Below, one piece after another: positions 15,716 through 23,463 of a DNA stretch of 23,463 bases. The stretch's first letter is position 1; each line of letters opens with the position of its first letter. The stretch comes from an uncultured Collinsella sp. (lineage in GTDB: Bacteria; Actinomycetota; Coriobacteriia; Coriobacteriales; Coriobacteriaceae). The DNA lies in the NCBI GenBank assembly GCA_900551015.1, contig URUI01000030.1:1-23463 (forward strand), read 5' to 3'. The notes beneath the pieces were generated by a model. The model made no database searches, was not told where the DNA came from, and worked only from the letters and a program-made list of their open reading frames with translations. Both the position numbers and the translations under genes were made by a program.

Positions 15716-15747
15716 AGGGCGGCCACGGGATCCCCCGTGGCCGCCCT
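15716..15747 (-). terminator. Terminator of the permease gene
   Basis: A perfect 14-bp stem AGGGCGGCCACGGG (15716-15729) / CCCGTGGCCGCCCT (15734-15747) with a 4-nt loop, 41 nt past the permease stop. On the minus strand it is followed by GCAGTTTCTG, a weak T-tract. Confidence 0.75.
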
Positions 15748-15787
15748 ATGGCGTGGCTAGTTATTTAGCTTTGATTGCCGTTTGGCA

Positions 15788-16807
15788 TTAGGCGGCTGCG
15801 GCGGCCTTGTCGGTCGTTGCCTTGCTATCGCCGTTGCCCTGGCCCTCAAAATGCTTGTAGCACCAGCTGGTGACCAGCGGGGTCAAAATAGCCGTCACGA
15901 TTGCGCAGGCAGCAACCTGTGCCGTGGCCGTTGCGAGCACCGCACCGCCGTACATGGCCCCGTTGACGCTTGCCATGGCAGCAGGCGTGGCCACATTGGC
16001 TCCGGCGCAGCTCGAAATGGCCGCACCTGCGACACCCGTGCCGCCCGTGAGCTTATCGACCGCGATGACGGGAATTGCAAAGATCACCGAGCAGATCACG
16101 CCGAGCAGAATACCGGGAAGACCGCCATTAATGAGCTGGCCAAAGGTCATGGTCGAGCCCATGGCAAAGAAGACGAGCACGATGATGGCGGAAAGTGCCG
16201 GTGCCATCATCTTCTTAAAGCTCGGGAAGAGGTTACCCAGAATAATGCCGACGACGATCGGCAGGATGGCACCCACGAGCGACCAGCCGATCGGAGCCTG
16301 GCCGGCAGCGCCAAGGACAATCATCGTGACCGGAGGGCCGACAACCAGCGTGGTGATTGCGACAGCGCCACGCTCGGCCTCATTGCCCATGGTGCCCATC
16401 AGACCAGCGTACATAGCGTTGTTGGCGCCGGTGCAGGCCGCCAGCATCACCATGGCAGAGATGCCAAACAGGTTGTCGTTGAATACATAAAGGATGAGCA
16501 GCGACACGGCAACGACCACGATTTGCTTGACGGCGATGATGATGGCACCGCGGGCAGCGGCGGCAGGAGCACTCTTAAACGAAATCGTCGTACCGACGAT
16601 AAGCAAAAAAGCGCCCACGAGCGGGCCTGCACCCTGCTGGGTCATGCCAAGCGTAAAACTGCCGAGCGTTTTGAACAGGTCAGGGAACAGCGTGTTGAGC
16701 AGGCAGCCCAACAAAAGCGGCACCAAAATATTGGCACCCGGGATGGAGGACATCTTAAAGAACGGCTCCTTTGCCGCCGGCGCCTCCACCGCAGTCGATT
16801 CACTCAT
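15788..16807 (-). CDS. 2-keto-3-deoxygluconate permease family transporter
   Basis: An inner-membrane proton-coupled carrier of the KdgT family, whose known members import 2-keto-3-deoxygluconate from pectin or uronate breakdown. The 339 residues start after a short polar N-terminus with PFFKMSSIPGANILVPLLLGCLLNTLFPDLF. They continue as about ten hydrophobic segments, with the family-like GAGPLVGAFLLIVGTTISFK and CTGANNAMYAGLMG stretches, and end in a polar Ala-rich tail. ATG 16807 has GGAG 8 nt upstream; the frame opens seven codons earlier without a ribosome site. It lies 108 bp after an SDR gene on the same strand with a hairpin between them, so the pair may form a uronate/KDG module. Substrate is inferred from family only. 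Confidence 0.88.
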   Translation of the reverse strand: MSESTAVEAPAAKEPFFKMSSIPGANILVPLLLGCLLNTLFPDLFKTLGSFTLGMTQQGAGPLVGAFLLIVGTTISFKSAPAAAARGAIIIAVKQIVVVAVSLLILYVFNDNLFGISAMVMLAACTGANNAMYAGLMGTMGNEAERGAVAITTLVVGPPVTMIVLGAAGQAPIGWSLVGAILPIVVGIILGNLFPSFKKMMAPALSAIIVLVFFAMGSTMTFGQLINGGLPGILLGVICSVIFAIPVIAVDKLTGGTGVAGAAISSCAGANVATPAAMASVNGAMYGGAVLATATAQVAACAIVTAILTPLVTSWCYKHFEGQGNGDSKATTDKAAAAA

Positions 16808-16864
16808 ATATATCTCCTTTGGATGCATGCGAATCGTAGCCGCACGCGCCTATATCAGAAAGAA

Positions 16865-16896
16865 GGCGACGGTCCCGAGTCGCAGGAGCCGTCGCC
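16865..16896 (-). terminator. Terminator or attenuator between the dehydrogenase and the permease
   Basis: Stem GGCGACGG (16865-16872) / CCGTCGCC (16889-16896), followed on the minus strand by TTCTTTCT. It lies 20 nt past the dehydrogenase stop and probably reduces read-through into the permease gene. Confidence 0.7.
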
Positions 16897-16915
16897 GAAT
16901 AATCGTCGTGGGGTA

Positions 16916-17665
16916 TTACCCGTCCAGGACGATGCCACCGTCGCAGTCGCCGATCTCGCCGTTCACGAAGCTGGCGAGGTCGGAAGCGAAGAACAGCACC
17001 ATCTGCGCAGGCTCGCTGGCCTGGGCGGCGCGGCCCAGAGGAATACCGTTGATGATGCGCTGAGAGTTCTCGTCAGAGAGAATCGAGGTCATATCGGTCA
17101 ACGTGAGCGACGGGCACACGGCGTTGCAGCGGACGCCAAACTTGCCGCCTTCCTTGGCGACTGCCTTGGTTAGACCGTTAACACCGGCCTTGGAGCTGGC
17201 GTAGGCGGCGGTGCCGAGCAGGCCGCCACCGATCTTGCCCGCAACGGAACTCACGTTGACGATAGTGCCGGCATGGGCCGCCTTAAAGTGCGGGTACACG
17301 GCGTTCATCATGGTAAAGGTACCGTTGAGGTTGATGTCGATGGTGCGACGCCACTCGGTGTCATCGATCTCGTCGAACTTCTTGGTGCTGATGACGCCAG
17401 CGCAGTTGATCAGGATGTTGGTTTGCGGCAGGTCCGTAAAAATCTGCTCGACGGTCTCGCGCGCCTTGGGTGCATCGGCGACATCGAGCTGATAGAACTT
17501 GTTGCCATCGCCAAGCTCGGCCACCGCGGCCTCGCCCTTAGCAGCGTTCCTTGCGATGAGCGCGACGTGTCCGCCGCCCGCAACGATGCCCTTGGCAATC
17601 TCGAGGCCAATGCCCTGAGTGCCGCCCGTGACAATCGCGGTCTTGCCCGTGAAGTCAAATGCCAT
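16916..17665 (-). CDS. Short-chain dehydrogenase/reductase (SDR)
   Basis: A classical SDR of 249 residues. The Rossmann motif TGGTQGIG is at 13-20, followed by ILINCAGVIS (NAG variant with Cys), IVNVSSVAG with the catalytic Ser, and YASSK with the catalytic Tyr-Lys pair. The C-terminal end is GEIGDCDGGIVLDG. Substrate cannot be read from sequence. Being upstream of a KdgT-like permease suggests a sugar-acid or KduD-type ketose reductase role, which is inference. ATG 17665 follows GGGGGA at 8 nt; the longer frame to 17782 has no family similarity and overlaps the promoter. Confidence 0.9.
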   Translation of the reverse strand: MAFDFTGKTAIVTGGTQGIGLEIAKGIVAGGGHVALIARNAAKGEAAVAELGDGNKFYQLDVADAPKARETVEQIFTDLPQTNILINCAGVISTKKFDEIDDTEWRRTIDINLNGTFTMMNAVYPHFKAAHAGTIVNVSSVAGKIGGGLLGTAAYASSKAGVNGLTKAVAKEGGKFGVRCNAVCPSLTLTDMTSILSDENSQRIINGIPLGRAAQASEPAQMVLFFASDLASFVNGEIGDCDGGIVLDG

Positions 17666-17726
17666 GACTCCATCCCCCTTTATGTAAGGTGTCTCCTTGC
17701 GGGAAGTTGGAGCATCGCACGTGGCG

Positions 17727-17732
17727 ATTATA
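17727..17732 (-). promoter_or_regulatory. -10 element of the dehydrogenase gene
   Basis: A consensus TATAAT on the minus strand, about 60 nt before the SDR start. No -35 is at 16-18 bp (a TTGTCA is 22 bp away), which suggests an activator-dependent promoter. The rest of 17733-17857 is AT-rich with nothing else I can name. Confidence 0.5.
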
Positions 17733-17857
17733 TGAGTCCCAGTCGTCATGGTGGTGACAACCCCTCGCCTAACCGCGGGCATAATAGTTCTTTGAAACGC
17801 TACAATTATTGAATTATTTTAATTCTTTATACGCTCTTTATATTGCCTAGCGGCCAA

Positions 17858-17888
17858 GTAGTTTTTTGGGACATGCCTAGAAATCTAC
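17858..17888. repeat. GTAG-T6 palindrome, copy B
   Basis: GTAGTTTTTT (17858-17867) against AGAAATCTAC (17879-17888) is an imperfect version of the palindrome at 1299-1329, with GGGACATGCC in the loop and CCGA following. It is in the gap between the divergent SDR and MarR genes. Confidence 0.5.
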
Positions 17889-17915
17889 CGAATGGAATGC
17901 TTGGGCGGGGGTATC

Positions 17916-17964
17916 ATCTTTCACCGAAAATAGTTTCTAGTGTTAGGGGTTTTCGGTGGAAGAT
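17916..17964 (+). promoter_or_regulatory. Long stem enclosing the MarR start codon and ribosome site
   Basis: ATCTTTCACCGAAAA (17916-17930) pairs with TTTTCGGTGGAAGAT (17950-17964): 15 bp with a single G-U. The GTG start (17956-17958) is inside the 3' arm and the AGGGG ribosome site (17945-17949) is in the 19-nt loop. It may be an RNA switch limiting translation, or a DNA operator for the MarR protein. Confidence 0.6.
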
Positions 17965-18405
17965 ACCGATTTCCATGAGCTTGGGCGTCAACTCTTTACC
18001 GAGTTTGGCAGCATGCACCAGCGCGTTTCGCGCTTTGCCGACCAGGCTCTGGGTGGCGAGATGGCCGTCATGCGCGCCCTCATGCGCGCCGGCGGCTCGC
18101 TCACGCCGAGCGAACTCGCCGATCGTGCCTGGGTCTCGAGCGCCCGTATCGCCAATATCCTGCGCGCCCTCGAGGCCAAGGGCTGGGTCGAGCGCGAGCA
18201 CTCAAAGACCGACCGTCGTCGCGTACACGTCACAGTGACCGACAAGGGATTCCAGGTCATCGAAATCAAACGTCGGGAATTCGAGGACCGCACCGCAGCC
18301 TTCCTCGAGCAGCTCGGCGAAACAGATACCCAAGAGATGGTGCGCCTTCTAAGACGTGCCAACGAAATTATCGACCGCAATCAAGAAAGGAGAGATGCCG
18401 AGTGA
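17956..18405 (+). CDS. MarR-family transcriptional regulator
   Basis: A 149-residue winged-helix protein. LTPSELADRAWVSSARIANILRALEAKGWVEREHSKTDRRRVHVTVTDKG covers the recognition helix and wing, with the DxR...V(H)VTVTDKG signature of MarR proteins; helical dimerisation segments flank it. It probably binds a small hydrophobic ligand and represses the exporter genes downstream. The start is GTG 17956 with AGGGG 7 nt upstream; no in-frame ATG is nearby. The stop overlaps the next gene's GTG start (GTGA), so translation is coupled. The start codon is buried in a 15-bp stem, suggesting extra control. Confidence 0.92.
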   Translation: MEDTDFHELGRQLFTEFGSMHQRVSRFADQALGGEMAVMRALMRAGGSLTPSELADRAWVSSARIANILRALEAKGWVEREHSKTDRRRVHVTVTDKGFQVIEIKRREFEDRTAAFLEQLGETDTQEMVRLLRRANEIIDRNQERRDAE

Positions 18406-20771
18406 GGATTCTCAAGCTCTTTAAAAAACATATCCTGGCACTGTTCGCAGCTATCGTACTTATCGTAATCAGCTGCAACGCCGATCTGGCGCTGCCTACC
18501 TATATGAGCGACATCGTCGACGTGGGTGTGCAGCAAGGCGGCATCGCCTCGCCCGTACCCGACACCATTCGCGCCGAATCGCTCGACGACCTTGAGCTCT
18601 TTATGAGCGATAAGGACGCCAAGGCTGTGGAGGCCGTGTTTAGCAAGGCGGACAATAACGGCATTCGAACGTACAAGGGCACCGAGGAGGAGCGCGCCGA
18701 CGGCGGCAAGATTGCCGACATCATGAGCCTGCCCGAGACTGTCGTCCTTTCGTTCAACCAGGGCATCGATGCCAACTCCATGGGCGACATGACCGGCGCA
18801 TCTACAGAGGCAAGCGATGACGGCGCCGCTCAGGCCATGCCCACCCCCGAGCAGATGGCGGCGATGACGCCCGAGCAGCTCGCCGAGATACAGCAGAAGG
18901 CCGCAGCGGCGCAGAACATGCAAAAGCAGATTGATGCCGACGGCGGTAAGGTCACCATGAAGAGTCTGCGTCTAGGCGTTGAAGGCGGCCTAATCGACCA
19001 GGGCAAGCTCGTGGAGGGCGCCAACGATATGGCGGACAAAATGGGCTCCATGTCGGGTTCCATCGTGACCCAACGCGCCGTGAGCTATGTGCAAGACGAG
19101 TACAAGGCGCAAGGCATCAACCCCGCCGACGTGCAGAACGCCTACCTGGGCCGCATGGCGACCACGATGTTTGGTCTGTGCCTTGTGTCGCTCGTCGCCA
19201 CCATCCTGACCGGTGCCGTGGCTTCGCGCACCGCCTGTTCCATCGCACGCGACCTGCGCCGCGAGACCTTCAACAAGGTTATGCACTTCTCGCCGGCCGA
19301 GGTGGGCAAGTTTAGCCAGGCCTCGCTCATCACCCGCTGCACCAACGACATTCAGCAGATCCAGATGGCCGCAACCCTGTTTATCCGCATGTGTCTGATG
19401 GCCCCCGTCATGGGCATCGTCGCCGTCATGCGCGTCCTGGCCAACCATACCGGCCTAGAGTGGACCATCGCCGTGGCCATCATCGCGGTCTCGGCCGTCG
19501 TCGGCGTGCTTATGGGCCTCACCATGCCCAAGTTCAAAAAGATGCAGAGCTTTGTGGACCGTGTGAACCTTACCGCCCGCGAGCTGCTCGACGGCCTTAT
19601 GCCCATCCGCTCGTTCAACCGCGAGGAGCATGAGCTCGAGCGTTTTGACAAGGCGTCGCTCGACCTGATGACCACGCAGCTCTACACCAACCGCGCCATG
19701 AGCTTTATGATGCCGCTTATGATGCTTGTCATGAACTGCATCACCGTGCTTATCGTCTGGTTTGGCGCCCAGGGAGTGTCCGACGGCGTGATGCAGGTCG
19801 GCAACATGATGGCGTTTATCTCCTACACCATGCAGATCGTCATGGCGTTTATGATCCTCACCATGGTTTCGGTTATCCTGCCCCGTGCCGAGGTCGCAGC
19901 TGAGCGCGTGGAAGAGGTCATCACCTGCCCCACGAGCATCAACGACCCTGCCTCGCCCAAACTGCCCGCAGCCAGCGCGCCGCGCGGTGAGCTCACCTTC
20001 CGCGACGTGAGCTTCCAGTACCCCGATGCCCGCGCCGATGTCATCAGCGGCGTGAACTTCACCACGCACGCCGGCCAGATGCTCGGCATCATTGGCTCCA
20101 CGGGTTCGGGCAAGTCCACGCTTGTGCAGCTCATCCCGCGCCTGTACGACGTCACGGGCGGCAGCATTTCACTCGACGGCATCGATGTGCGCGACATGAC
20201 CCTTTCCGAGCTGCGCCGCCGCATCGGTTATATTCCGCAGCAGGGTCGTCTATTCTCGGGTACCGTCGAGAGCAACCTCAAGTTTGCCGGCGACATGGTG
20301 AGCGATGATGACATGCGCCAGGCAGCACGCGTCGCCCAGGCGGAAAACTTTATCGCCGAGCGCGAGGGCGGCTACGACTCCCCCATCAGCCAGGGCGGCT
20401 CCAATGTTTCGGGCGGTCAGCGCCAGCGTCTGGCCATCGCCCGCGCGTTGGCCAAAAAGCCCGAGGTCGTGGTGTTCGATGATTCGTTTAGCGCCCTCGA
20501 CTACAAGACCGACGCGCGCCTGCGCGAAGAGCTGGCCAAAAACGTTACCGACGCCGCACTCGTGGTCGTGGCCCAGCGCATCGCGACCATCATGCACGCC
20601 GACCAGATCATCGTGCTCGATGACGGCCACGTAGTGGGCACCGGCACGCACGAGGAGCTGCTACGCAGCTGCCCGGCGTACCTGGAGATCGCACAGTCGC
20701 AGCTTTCCGCCGAGGAGCTGGGGCTTACCCAAAAAGAAATTGCAGCCGTCATGGAAGGAGGCGAGCGCTAA
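18402..20771 (+). CDS. ABC exporter half-transporter with degenerate ATP site and large extracytoplasmic insert
   Basis: TMD-NBD fusion of 789 residues; ordinary half-exporters are near 580. After TM1 (10-32) and LPTYMSDIVDVGVQQGGI, about 200 residues (40-250; acidic, Gln/Met/Ala-rich, PEQM/PEQL repeats) lie before TM2 (251-275), presumably outside the cell. The NBD has Walker A GSTGSGKST (565-573) and signature VSGGQ (669-673). Walker B ends VVVFDD, so Asp694 replaces the catalytic Glu, and the switch residue is Gln725 instead of His. These are the degenerate-site changes seen in the TM287 half of TM287/288 and in LmrCD/BmrCD-type heterodimers. GTG start overlaps MarR; AAGGAG is upstream. 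Stop overlaps the partner's ATG by one base. Confidence 0.93.
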   Translation: MRILKLFKKHILALFAAIVLIVISCNADLALPTYMSDIVDVGVQQGGIASPVPDTIRAESLDDLELFMSDKDAKAVEAVFSKADNNGIRTYKGTEEERADGGKIADIMSLPETVVLSFNQGIDANSMGDMTGASTEASDDGAAQAMPTPEQMAAMTPEQLAEIQQKAAAAQNMQKQIDADGGKVTMKSLRLGVEGGLIDQGKLVEGANDMADKMGSMSGSIVTQRAVSYVQDEYKAQGINPADVQNAYLGRMATTMFGLCLVSLVATILTGAVASRTACSIARDLRRETFNKVMHFSPAEVGKFSQASLITRCTNDIQQIQMAATLFIRMCLMAPVMGIVAVMRVLANHTGLEWTIAVAIIAVSAVVGVLMGLTMPKFKKMQSFVDRVNLTARELLDGLMPIRSFNREEHELERFDKASLDLMTTQLYTNRAMSFMMPLMMLVMNCITVLIVWFGAQGVSDGVMQVGNMMAFISYTMQIVMAFMILTMVSVILPRAEVAAERVEEVITCPTSINDPASPKLPAASAPRGELTFRDVSFQYPDARADVISGVNFTTHAGQMLGIIGSTGSGKSTLVQLIPRLYDVTGGSISLDGIDVRDMTLSELRRRIGYIPQQGRLFSGTVESNLKFAGDMVSDDDMRQAARVAQAENFIAEREGGYDSPISQGGSNVSGGQRQRLAIARALAKKPEVVVFDDSFSALDYKTDARLREELAKNVTDAALVVVAQRIATIMHADQIIVLDDGHVVGTGTHEELLRSCPAYLEIAQSQLSAEELGLTQKEIAAVMEGGER

Positions 20772-22627
20772 TGGCAGACGAGACCAAGACTCAGATTCCC
20801 AAGCCCACCCGCCAGCGTGGTCCCATGGGCCGCATGGGCGGCATGCGTCGTGGCGAAAAGGCCAAGGACTTTAAGGGCACCATGAGGCAGCTGCTCGGCT
20901 ATATCGGCCAGCACAAGATTGCTGTGTTTACCGCCGTCGCCTTTGCCGTGTGCTCGGTCATCTTTAACATTGTGGGGCCCAAGGTGCTCGGCCAGGTTAC
21001 CACCAAACTGTTCGAGGGCCTGGTTGCCAAGGTCAACGGTACCGGCGACGTTGACTTTGACTGGATCGCCAAGACGCTCGGCCTTTTGCTCTGCCTGTAC
21101 CTGGCGAGCTCTGCCTGCAGCCTGATCCAAGGCTGGCTCATGACCGGCGTCACGCAAAAGATTTGTTATCGCATGCGCAAGGAGATCGCCGCCAAGATCG
21201 CCGTCGTTCCGATGAGTTACTTCAACGGCCACAGCAAGGGCGACGTGCTCAGCCGCATCACCAACGACGTCGATACGCTGGGTCAGTCGCTCAACCAGAG
21301 CGTGACGCAGCTCATCACGTCGGTGACGCAGATTATCGGCGTGCTCGTCATGATGCTTTCGATCAGTCTGCCGCTCACCGGCGTCACCGTGCTCACACTG
21401 CCGGCCGCCGCGATTATCCTGACCGTGATGATTCACTTCTCGCAGCCGTACTTCCGCGAGCAGCAGCAAGTCCTGGGCACCGTCAACGGCATTATCGAGG
21501 AGGACTTTGCCGGTCAGAACGTCATTCAGGTGTTCGACCGCGCCGAGGCCTCGATCGAGGAGTTCGACCGTCAAAACGACCGACTGTTTGTGAGCGGTTG
21601 GCGCTCGCAGTTCCTGTCGGGCCTGATGATGCCGCTTATGAGCTTGGTGGGCAACATAGGCTACGTGGGCGTTGTCGTGGTGGGCGCACAGCTCGCGCTG
21701 ACCGGCAATGCCACGCCCGGCGACATCCAGAGCTTTATCCAGTACGTGCGCAACTTTACGCAGCCGGTGCAGCAGCTGGGCAACGTGAGCAACACGATGC
21801 AGTCGATGGCCGCTGCCACCGAGCGCGTCTTTGAGTTCCTCGCCGCGCCCGAGGAGGAGCAGAAGGCCGACGCCCAGATTCCCGAGAAGCGCCCCGGCCA
21901 CGTTGAGTTCGACCACGTCAAGTTTGGCTACACGCCCGACAAGACCATCATCCACGACTTTAGCTGCGAGGCGCAGCCCGGTCAGACCATCGCCATCGTC
22001 GGCCCCACCGGCGCCGGCAAGACCACGCTCATTAAGCTGCTGCAGCGCTTTTACGACGTGGACGGCGGTTCGCTACGCGTCGAAGGCGTCGACGTGCGCG
22101 ACTGGGACCGCGCGGCGCTGCGCGGCGAGTTTGCCATGGTGCTGCAGGACACCTGGCTGTTTAACGGCACCATCCGCGAGAACATCCGCTACGGACGCCC
22201 CGATGCGACCGACGCCGAGGTCGAGGCCGCCGCACGCGCCGCACGCTGCGACCACTTTATCCATACGCTCGCCGGCGGCTACGACTTTATGATCAATGAG
22301 GAGGGCACCAACCTCTCACAAGGCCAGCGCCAACTCGTGACCATCGCCCGCGCCATTTTGGCCGACCGTCCGGCGCTGATTTTGGACGAGGCGACTTCCA
22401 ACGTCGATACCCGTACCGAGGAGCTTATTCAGCGCGCCATGGATGCGCTGATGCAGGGCCGCACGAGCTTTGTCATCGCGCATCGCCTGTCCACGATCCG
22501 CAACGCCGACGTGATCTTGGTGATTCGCGACGGCGACATCGTCGAGAAGGGCACGCACGACGAGCTGCTCGCCCAAGGCGGCTTCTACGCCGACCTGTAC
22601 AATTCGCAGTTCGACGAAGCGGCGTAA
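20771..22627 (+). CDS. ABC exporter half-transporter with the canonical catalytic residues
   Basis: A 618-residue TMD-NBD protein forming a heterodimer with the preceding gene product. Residues 1-35 are basic and Gly/Met-rich, followed by six membrane segments (about 48-330). The NBD carries Walker A GPTGAGKT (411-418), Walker B LILDE with catalytic Glu540, D-loop SNVD and His571 in the switch. Its signature is LSQGQ (515-519) instead of LSGGQ. Paired with the Asp694 and Gln725 of its partner this gives one working and one degenerate site, as in TM288. Probable multidrug or lipid/peptide export across the inner membrane; substrate unknown. ATG overlaps the upstream TAA by one base. A strong terminator follows. 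Confidence 0.94.
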   Translation: MADETKTQIPKPTRQRGPMGRMGGMRRGEKAKDFKGTMRQLLGYIGQHKIAVFTAVAFAVCSVIFNIVGPKVLGQVTTKLFEGLVAKVNGTGDVDFDWIAKTLGLLLCLYLASSACSLIQGWLMTGVTQKICYRMRKEIAAKIAVVPMSYFNGHSKGDVLSRITNDVDTLGQSLNQSVTQLITSVTQIIGVLVMMLSISLPLTGVTVLTLPAAAIILTVMIHFSQPYFREQQQVLGTVNGIIEEDFAGQNVIQVFDRAEASIEEFDRQNDRLFVSGWRSQFLSGLMMPLMSLVGNIGYVGVVVVGAQLALTGNATPGDIQSFIQYVRNFTQPVQQLGNVSNTMQSMAAATERVFEFLAAPEEEQKADAQIPEKRPGHVEFDHVKFGYTPDKTIIHDFSCEAQPGQTIAIVGPTGAGKTTLIKLLQRFYDVDGGSLRVEGVDVRDWDRAALRGEFAMVLQDTWLFNGTIRENIRYGRPDATDAEVEAAARAARCDHFIHTLAGGYDFMINEEGTNLSQGQRQLVTIARAILADRPALILDEATSNVDTRTEELIQRAMDALMQGRTSFVIAHRLSTIRNADVILVIRDGDIVEKGTHDELLAQGGFYADLYNSQFDEAA

Positions 22628-22660
22628 ATTCTGCCGCAGGGAACGAATAACGCCCGAGAA

Positions 22661-22694
22661 CGGGGGCGCAGGACAGCCTGCGCCCCCGTTTTTT
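22661..22694 (+). terminator. Rho-independent terminator of the MarR-ABC operon
   Basis: Perfect 12-bp stem CGGGGGCGCAGG (22661-22672) / CCTGCGCCCCCG (22677-22688), 4-nt loop, then TTTTTT. It lies 33 nt past the exporter stop. Confidence 0.92.
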
Positions 22695-22740
22695 GTTCTG
22701 CGGCCCTCGAACCGCGGTAGCGCACAGAGATGTGGTGTAA

Positions 22741-22780
22741 GAGGCGGGGCATGCCCCGCCTCCGCCCTTTCTTGAAAGGG
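22741..22780. repeat. Two adjacent perfect hairpins before the IS element
   Basis: GAGGCGGGGC-AT-GCCCCGCCTC (22741-22762) and CCCTTTC-TT-GAAAGGG (22765-22780), both perfect with 2-nt centres. They lie between the operon terminator and the transposase gene, and may be insertion-site sequence or part of the IS left end. Confidence 0.5.
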
Positions 22781-23463
22781 AGGGGACACCGCCTAGAATT
22801 CGTCGTTGGAGTAATGAAGGTGACGAATGGAAGGAAAGGCGATGCCCCAAGAAGAGAGTGTACTGCGCCTCGGCCGCGACGAGGCCCTCGAGGCGGCGAG
22901 GCTTTGGCAGGAGTGCGGCGACGCGCGCGAGTTCGCGTGCAGGGTGCTGGGCAGCGTGATGAACGCGCTGATGGACTCCGAGGCCCAGCAGATGTGCGGC
23001 GCGAGCCGCAACGAGCGCAGCGACGGCAGGGAGAACAGCCGCAACGGCTACCGCCCCAGGTCGCTCAAGACCGCCGTGGGCGACGTGGAGCTCGAGATAC
23101 CCAAGCTCAGGCACGGCACCTACTACCCCGAGGGCATGCTCGCGCGATGGTCGCGCGTCGACACCTCGGTGGCCGCCATCGTGCAGGAGATGTACGTATG
23201 CGGCGTGTCCACCCGCAAGGTCGAGCGCGTGGCGTCCAAGCTGGGCATATCCTCGCTGTCGAGCTCGGAGGTCTCGAGCCTCTGCTCCGACCTCGACGCC
23301 GAGGTGGCGGAGTTCCGCCGCCGCGACCTGTCGGGCACGCCGTGCTGCTATCTGTGGCTCGACGCTACCTACATGAGCTGCAGGGTCGGCTCGTCGGTCG
23401 TCTCGCAGGGCGTCGTGACCGCGATCGGGCTGGGCGCCGACGGGCGCAAGCACTTCCTGGGCT
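22781..23463 (+). mobile_element. IS256-family insertion sequence (left part only)
   Basis: Contains an IS256/Mutator-type transposase gene that runs off the window. The left boundary is placed by default after the second hairpin; I cannot see the right terminal inverted repeat, so neither the TIR nor the target duplication can be confirmed. Confidence 0.65.
22842..23463 (+). CDS. IS256-family (Mutator-type) transposase, 3' end outside window
   Basis: DDE transposase. About 207 residues are visible, starting MPQEESVLRLGRDEALEAARLWQ. Recognisable family blocks are ENSRNGYRPRSLKTAVGDVELEIPKLRHGTYYPEGM (N-terminal DNA-binding region), VQEMYVCGVSTRKVERVASKLGISSLS, and YLWLDATYMSCRVG, where the Asp should be the first catalytic acidic residue. 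The rest of the catalytic core is beyond the window. ATG 22842 has GGAAGGAAAGG just upstream; an in-frame ATG 22827 is also possible. High GC, like the surrounding core genes. Confidence 0.93.
   Translation, partial: MPQEESVLRLGRDEALEAARLWQECGDAREFACRVLGSVMNALMDSEAQQMCGASRNERSDGRENSRNGYRPRSLKTAVGDVELEIPKLRHGTYYPEGMLARWSRVDTSVAAIVQEMYVCGVSTRKVERVASKLGISSLSSSEVSSLCSDLDAEVAEFRRRDLSGTPCCYLWLDATYMSCRVGSSVVSQGVVTAIGLGADGRKHFLG

Noticed and set aside
15782..17173. A 463-codon open frame on the plus strand
   Set aside because: Antisense to the permease and dehydrogenase; composition rich in His/Arg/Asp with no motif; shadow frame.
20768..21955. A 395-codon open frame on the minus strand
   Set aside because: Antisense to the second ABC gene; no recognisable domain or start signal.

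Overview
The window looks like a chromosomal segment of a Coriobacteriia gut anaerobe, most likely Collinsella. This is inferred from remembered family resemblance: high-GC, codon-biased genes, a glycyl-radical fermentation locus, a coriobacterial-style DUF3990/helix-turn-helix pair, and dispersed palindromes of a kind I associate with Collinsella. No search was run.

Layout. (1) 1-5578: aspartate-family amino acid synthesis. lysC and asd lie on the minus strand, divergent from thrC and thrB on the plus strand, so every step from aspartate to threonine is present except homoserine dehydrogenase. (2) 5579-8770: an AT-richer accessory patch. It holds a small XRE regulator facing a membrane-anchored Cys-rich repeat protein across a perfect operator, then a probable toxin-antitoxin pair (DUF3990 ADP-ribosyltransferase-like protein plus XRE-type partner) behind a double-palindrome promoter. 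(3) 8780-10630: housekeeping genes engB and mtn, then a decayed serine-hydrolase tail and extragenic palindromic repeats. (4) 10631-15577: anaerobic pyruvate metabolism, with pflA, a DegV protein, a tiny glycyl-radical protein and pflB. (5) 15716-17732: a 2-keto-3-deoxygluconate permease-like transporter and a short-chain dehydrogenase. (6) 17858-22694: a MarR regulator translationally coupled to a heterodimeric ABC exporter. (7) 22741-23463: an IS256-family element cut by the window edge.

Two things stand out. First, pyruvate formate-lyase is split. The 683-residue PflB stops before the glycyl-radical domain, and that domain is a separate 83-residue gene 85 bp downstream. The E. coli GrcA/YfiD protein is a spare part for damaged PFL, but here the two pieces would have to assemble for any activity. 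Second, a family of 112-124 bp hairpins has variable outer and inner stems but conserved internal-loop segments (CGTCCTC and TGCGGAA). A four-base helix next to the loop changes in a compensatory way between copies. Three copies sit 17-26 nt downstream of the stop codons of asd, thrB and the glycyl-radical gene, all in the same orientation relative to the gene. A divergent fourth lies between thrC and thrB.

Smaller points are a 15-bp stem that buries the GTG start of the MarR gene, 20-bp-phased direct repeats upstream of degV, and the degenerate ATP site of the exporter.
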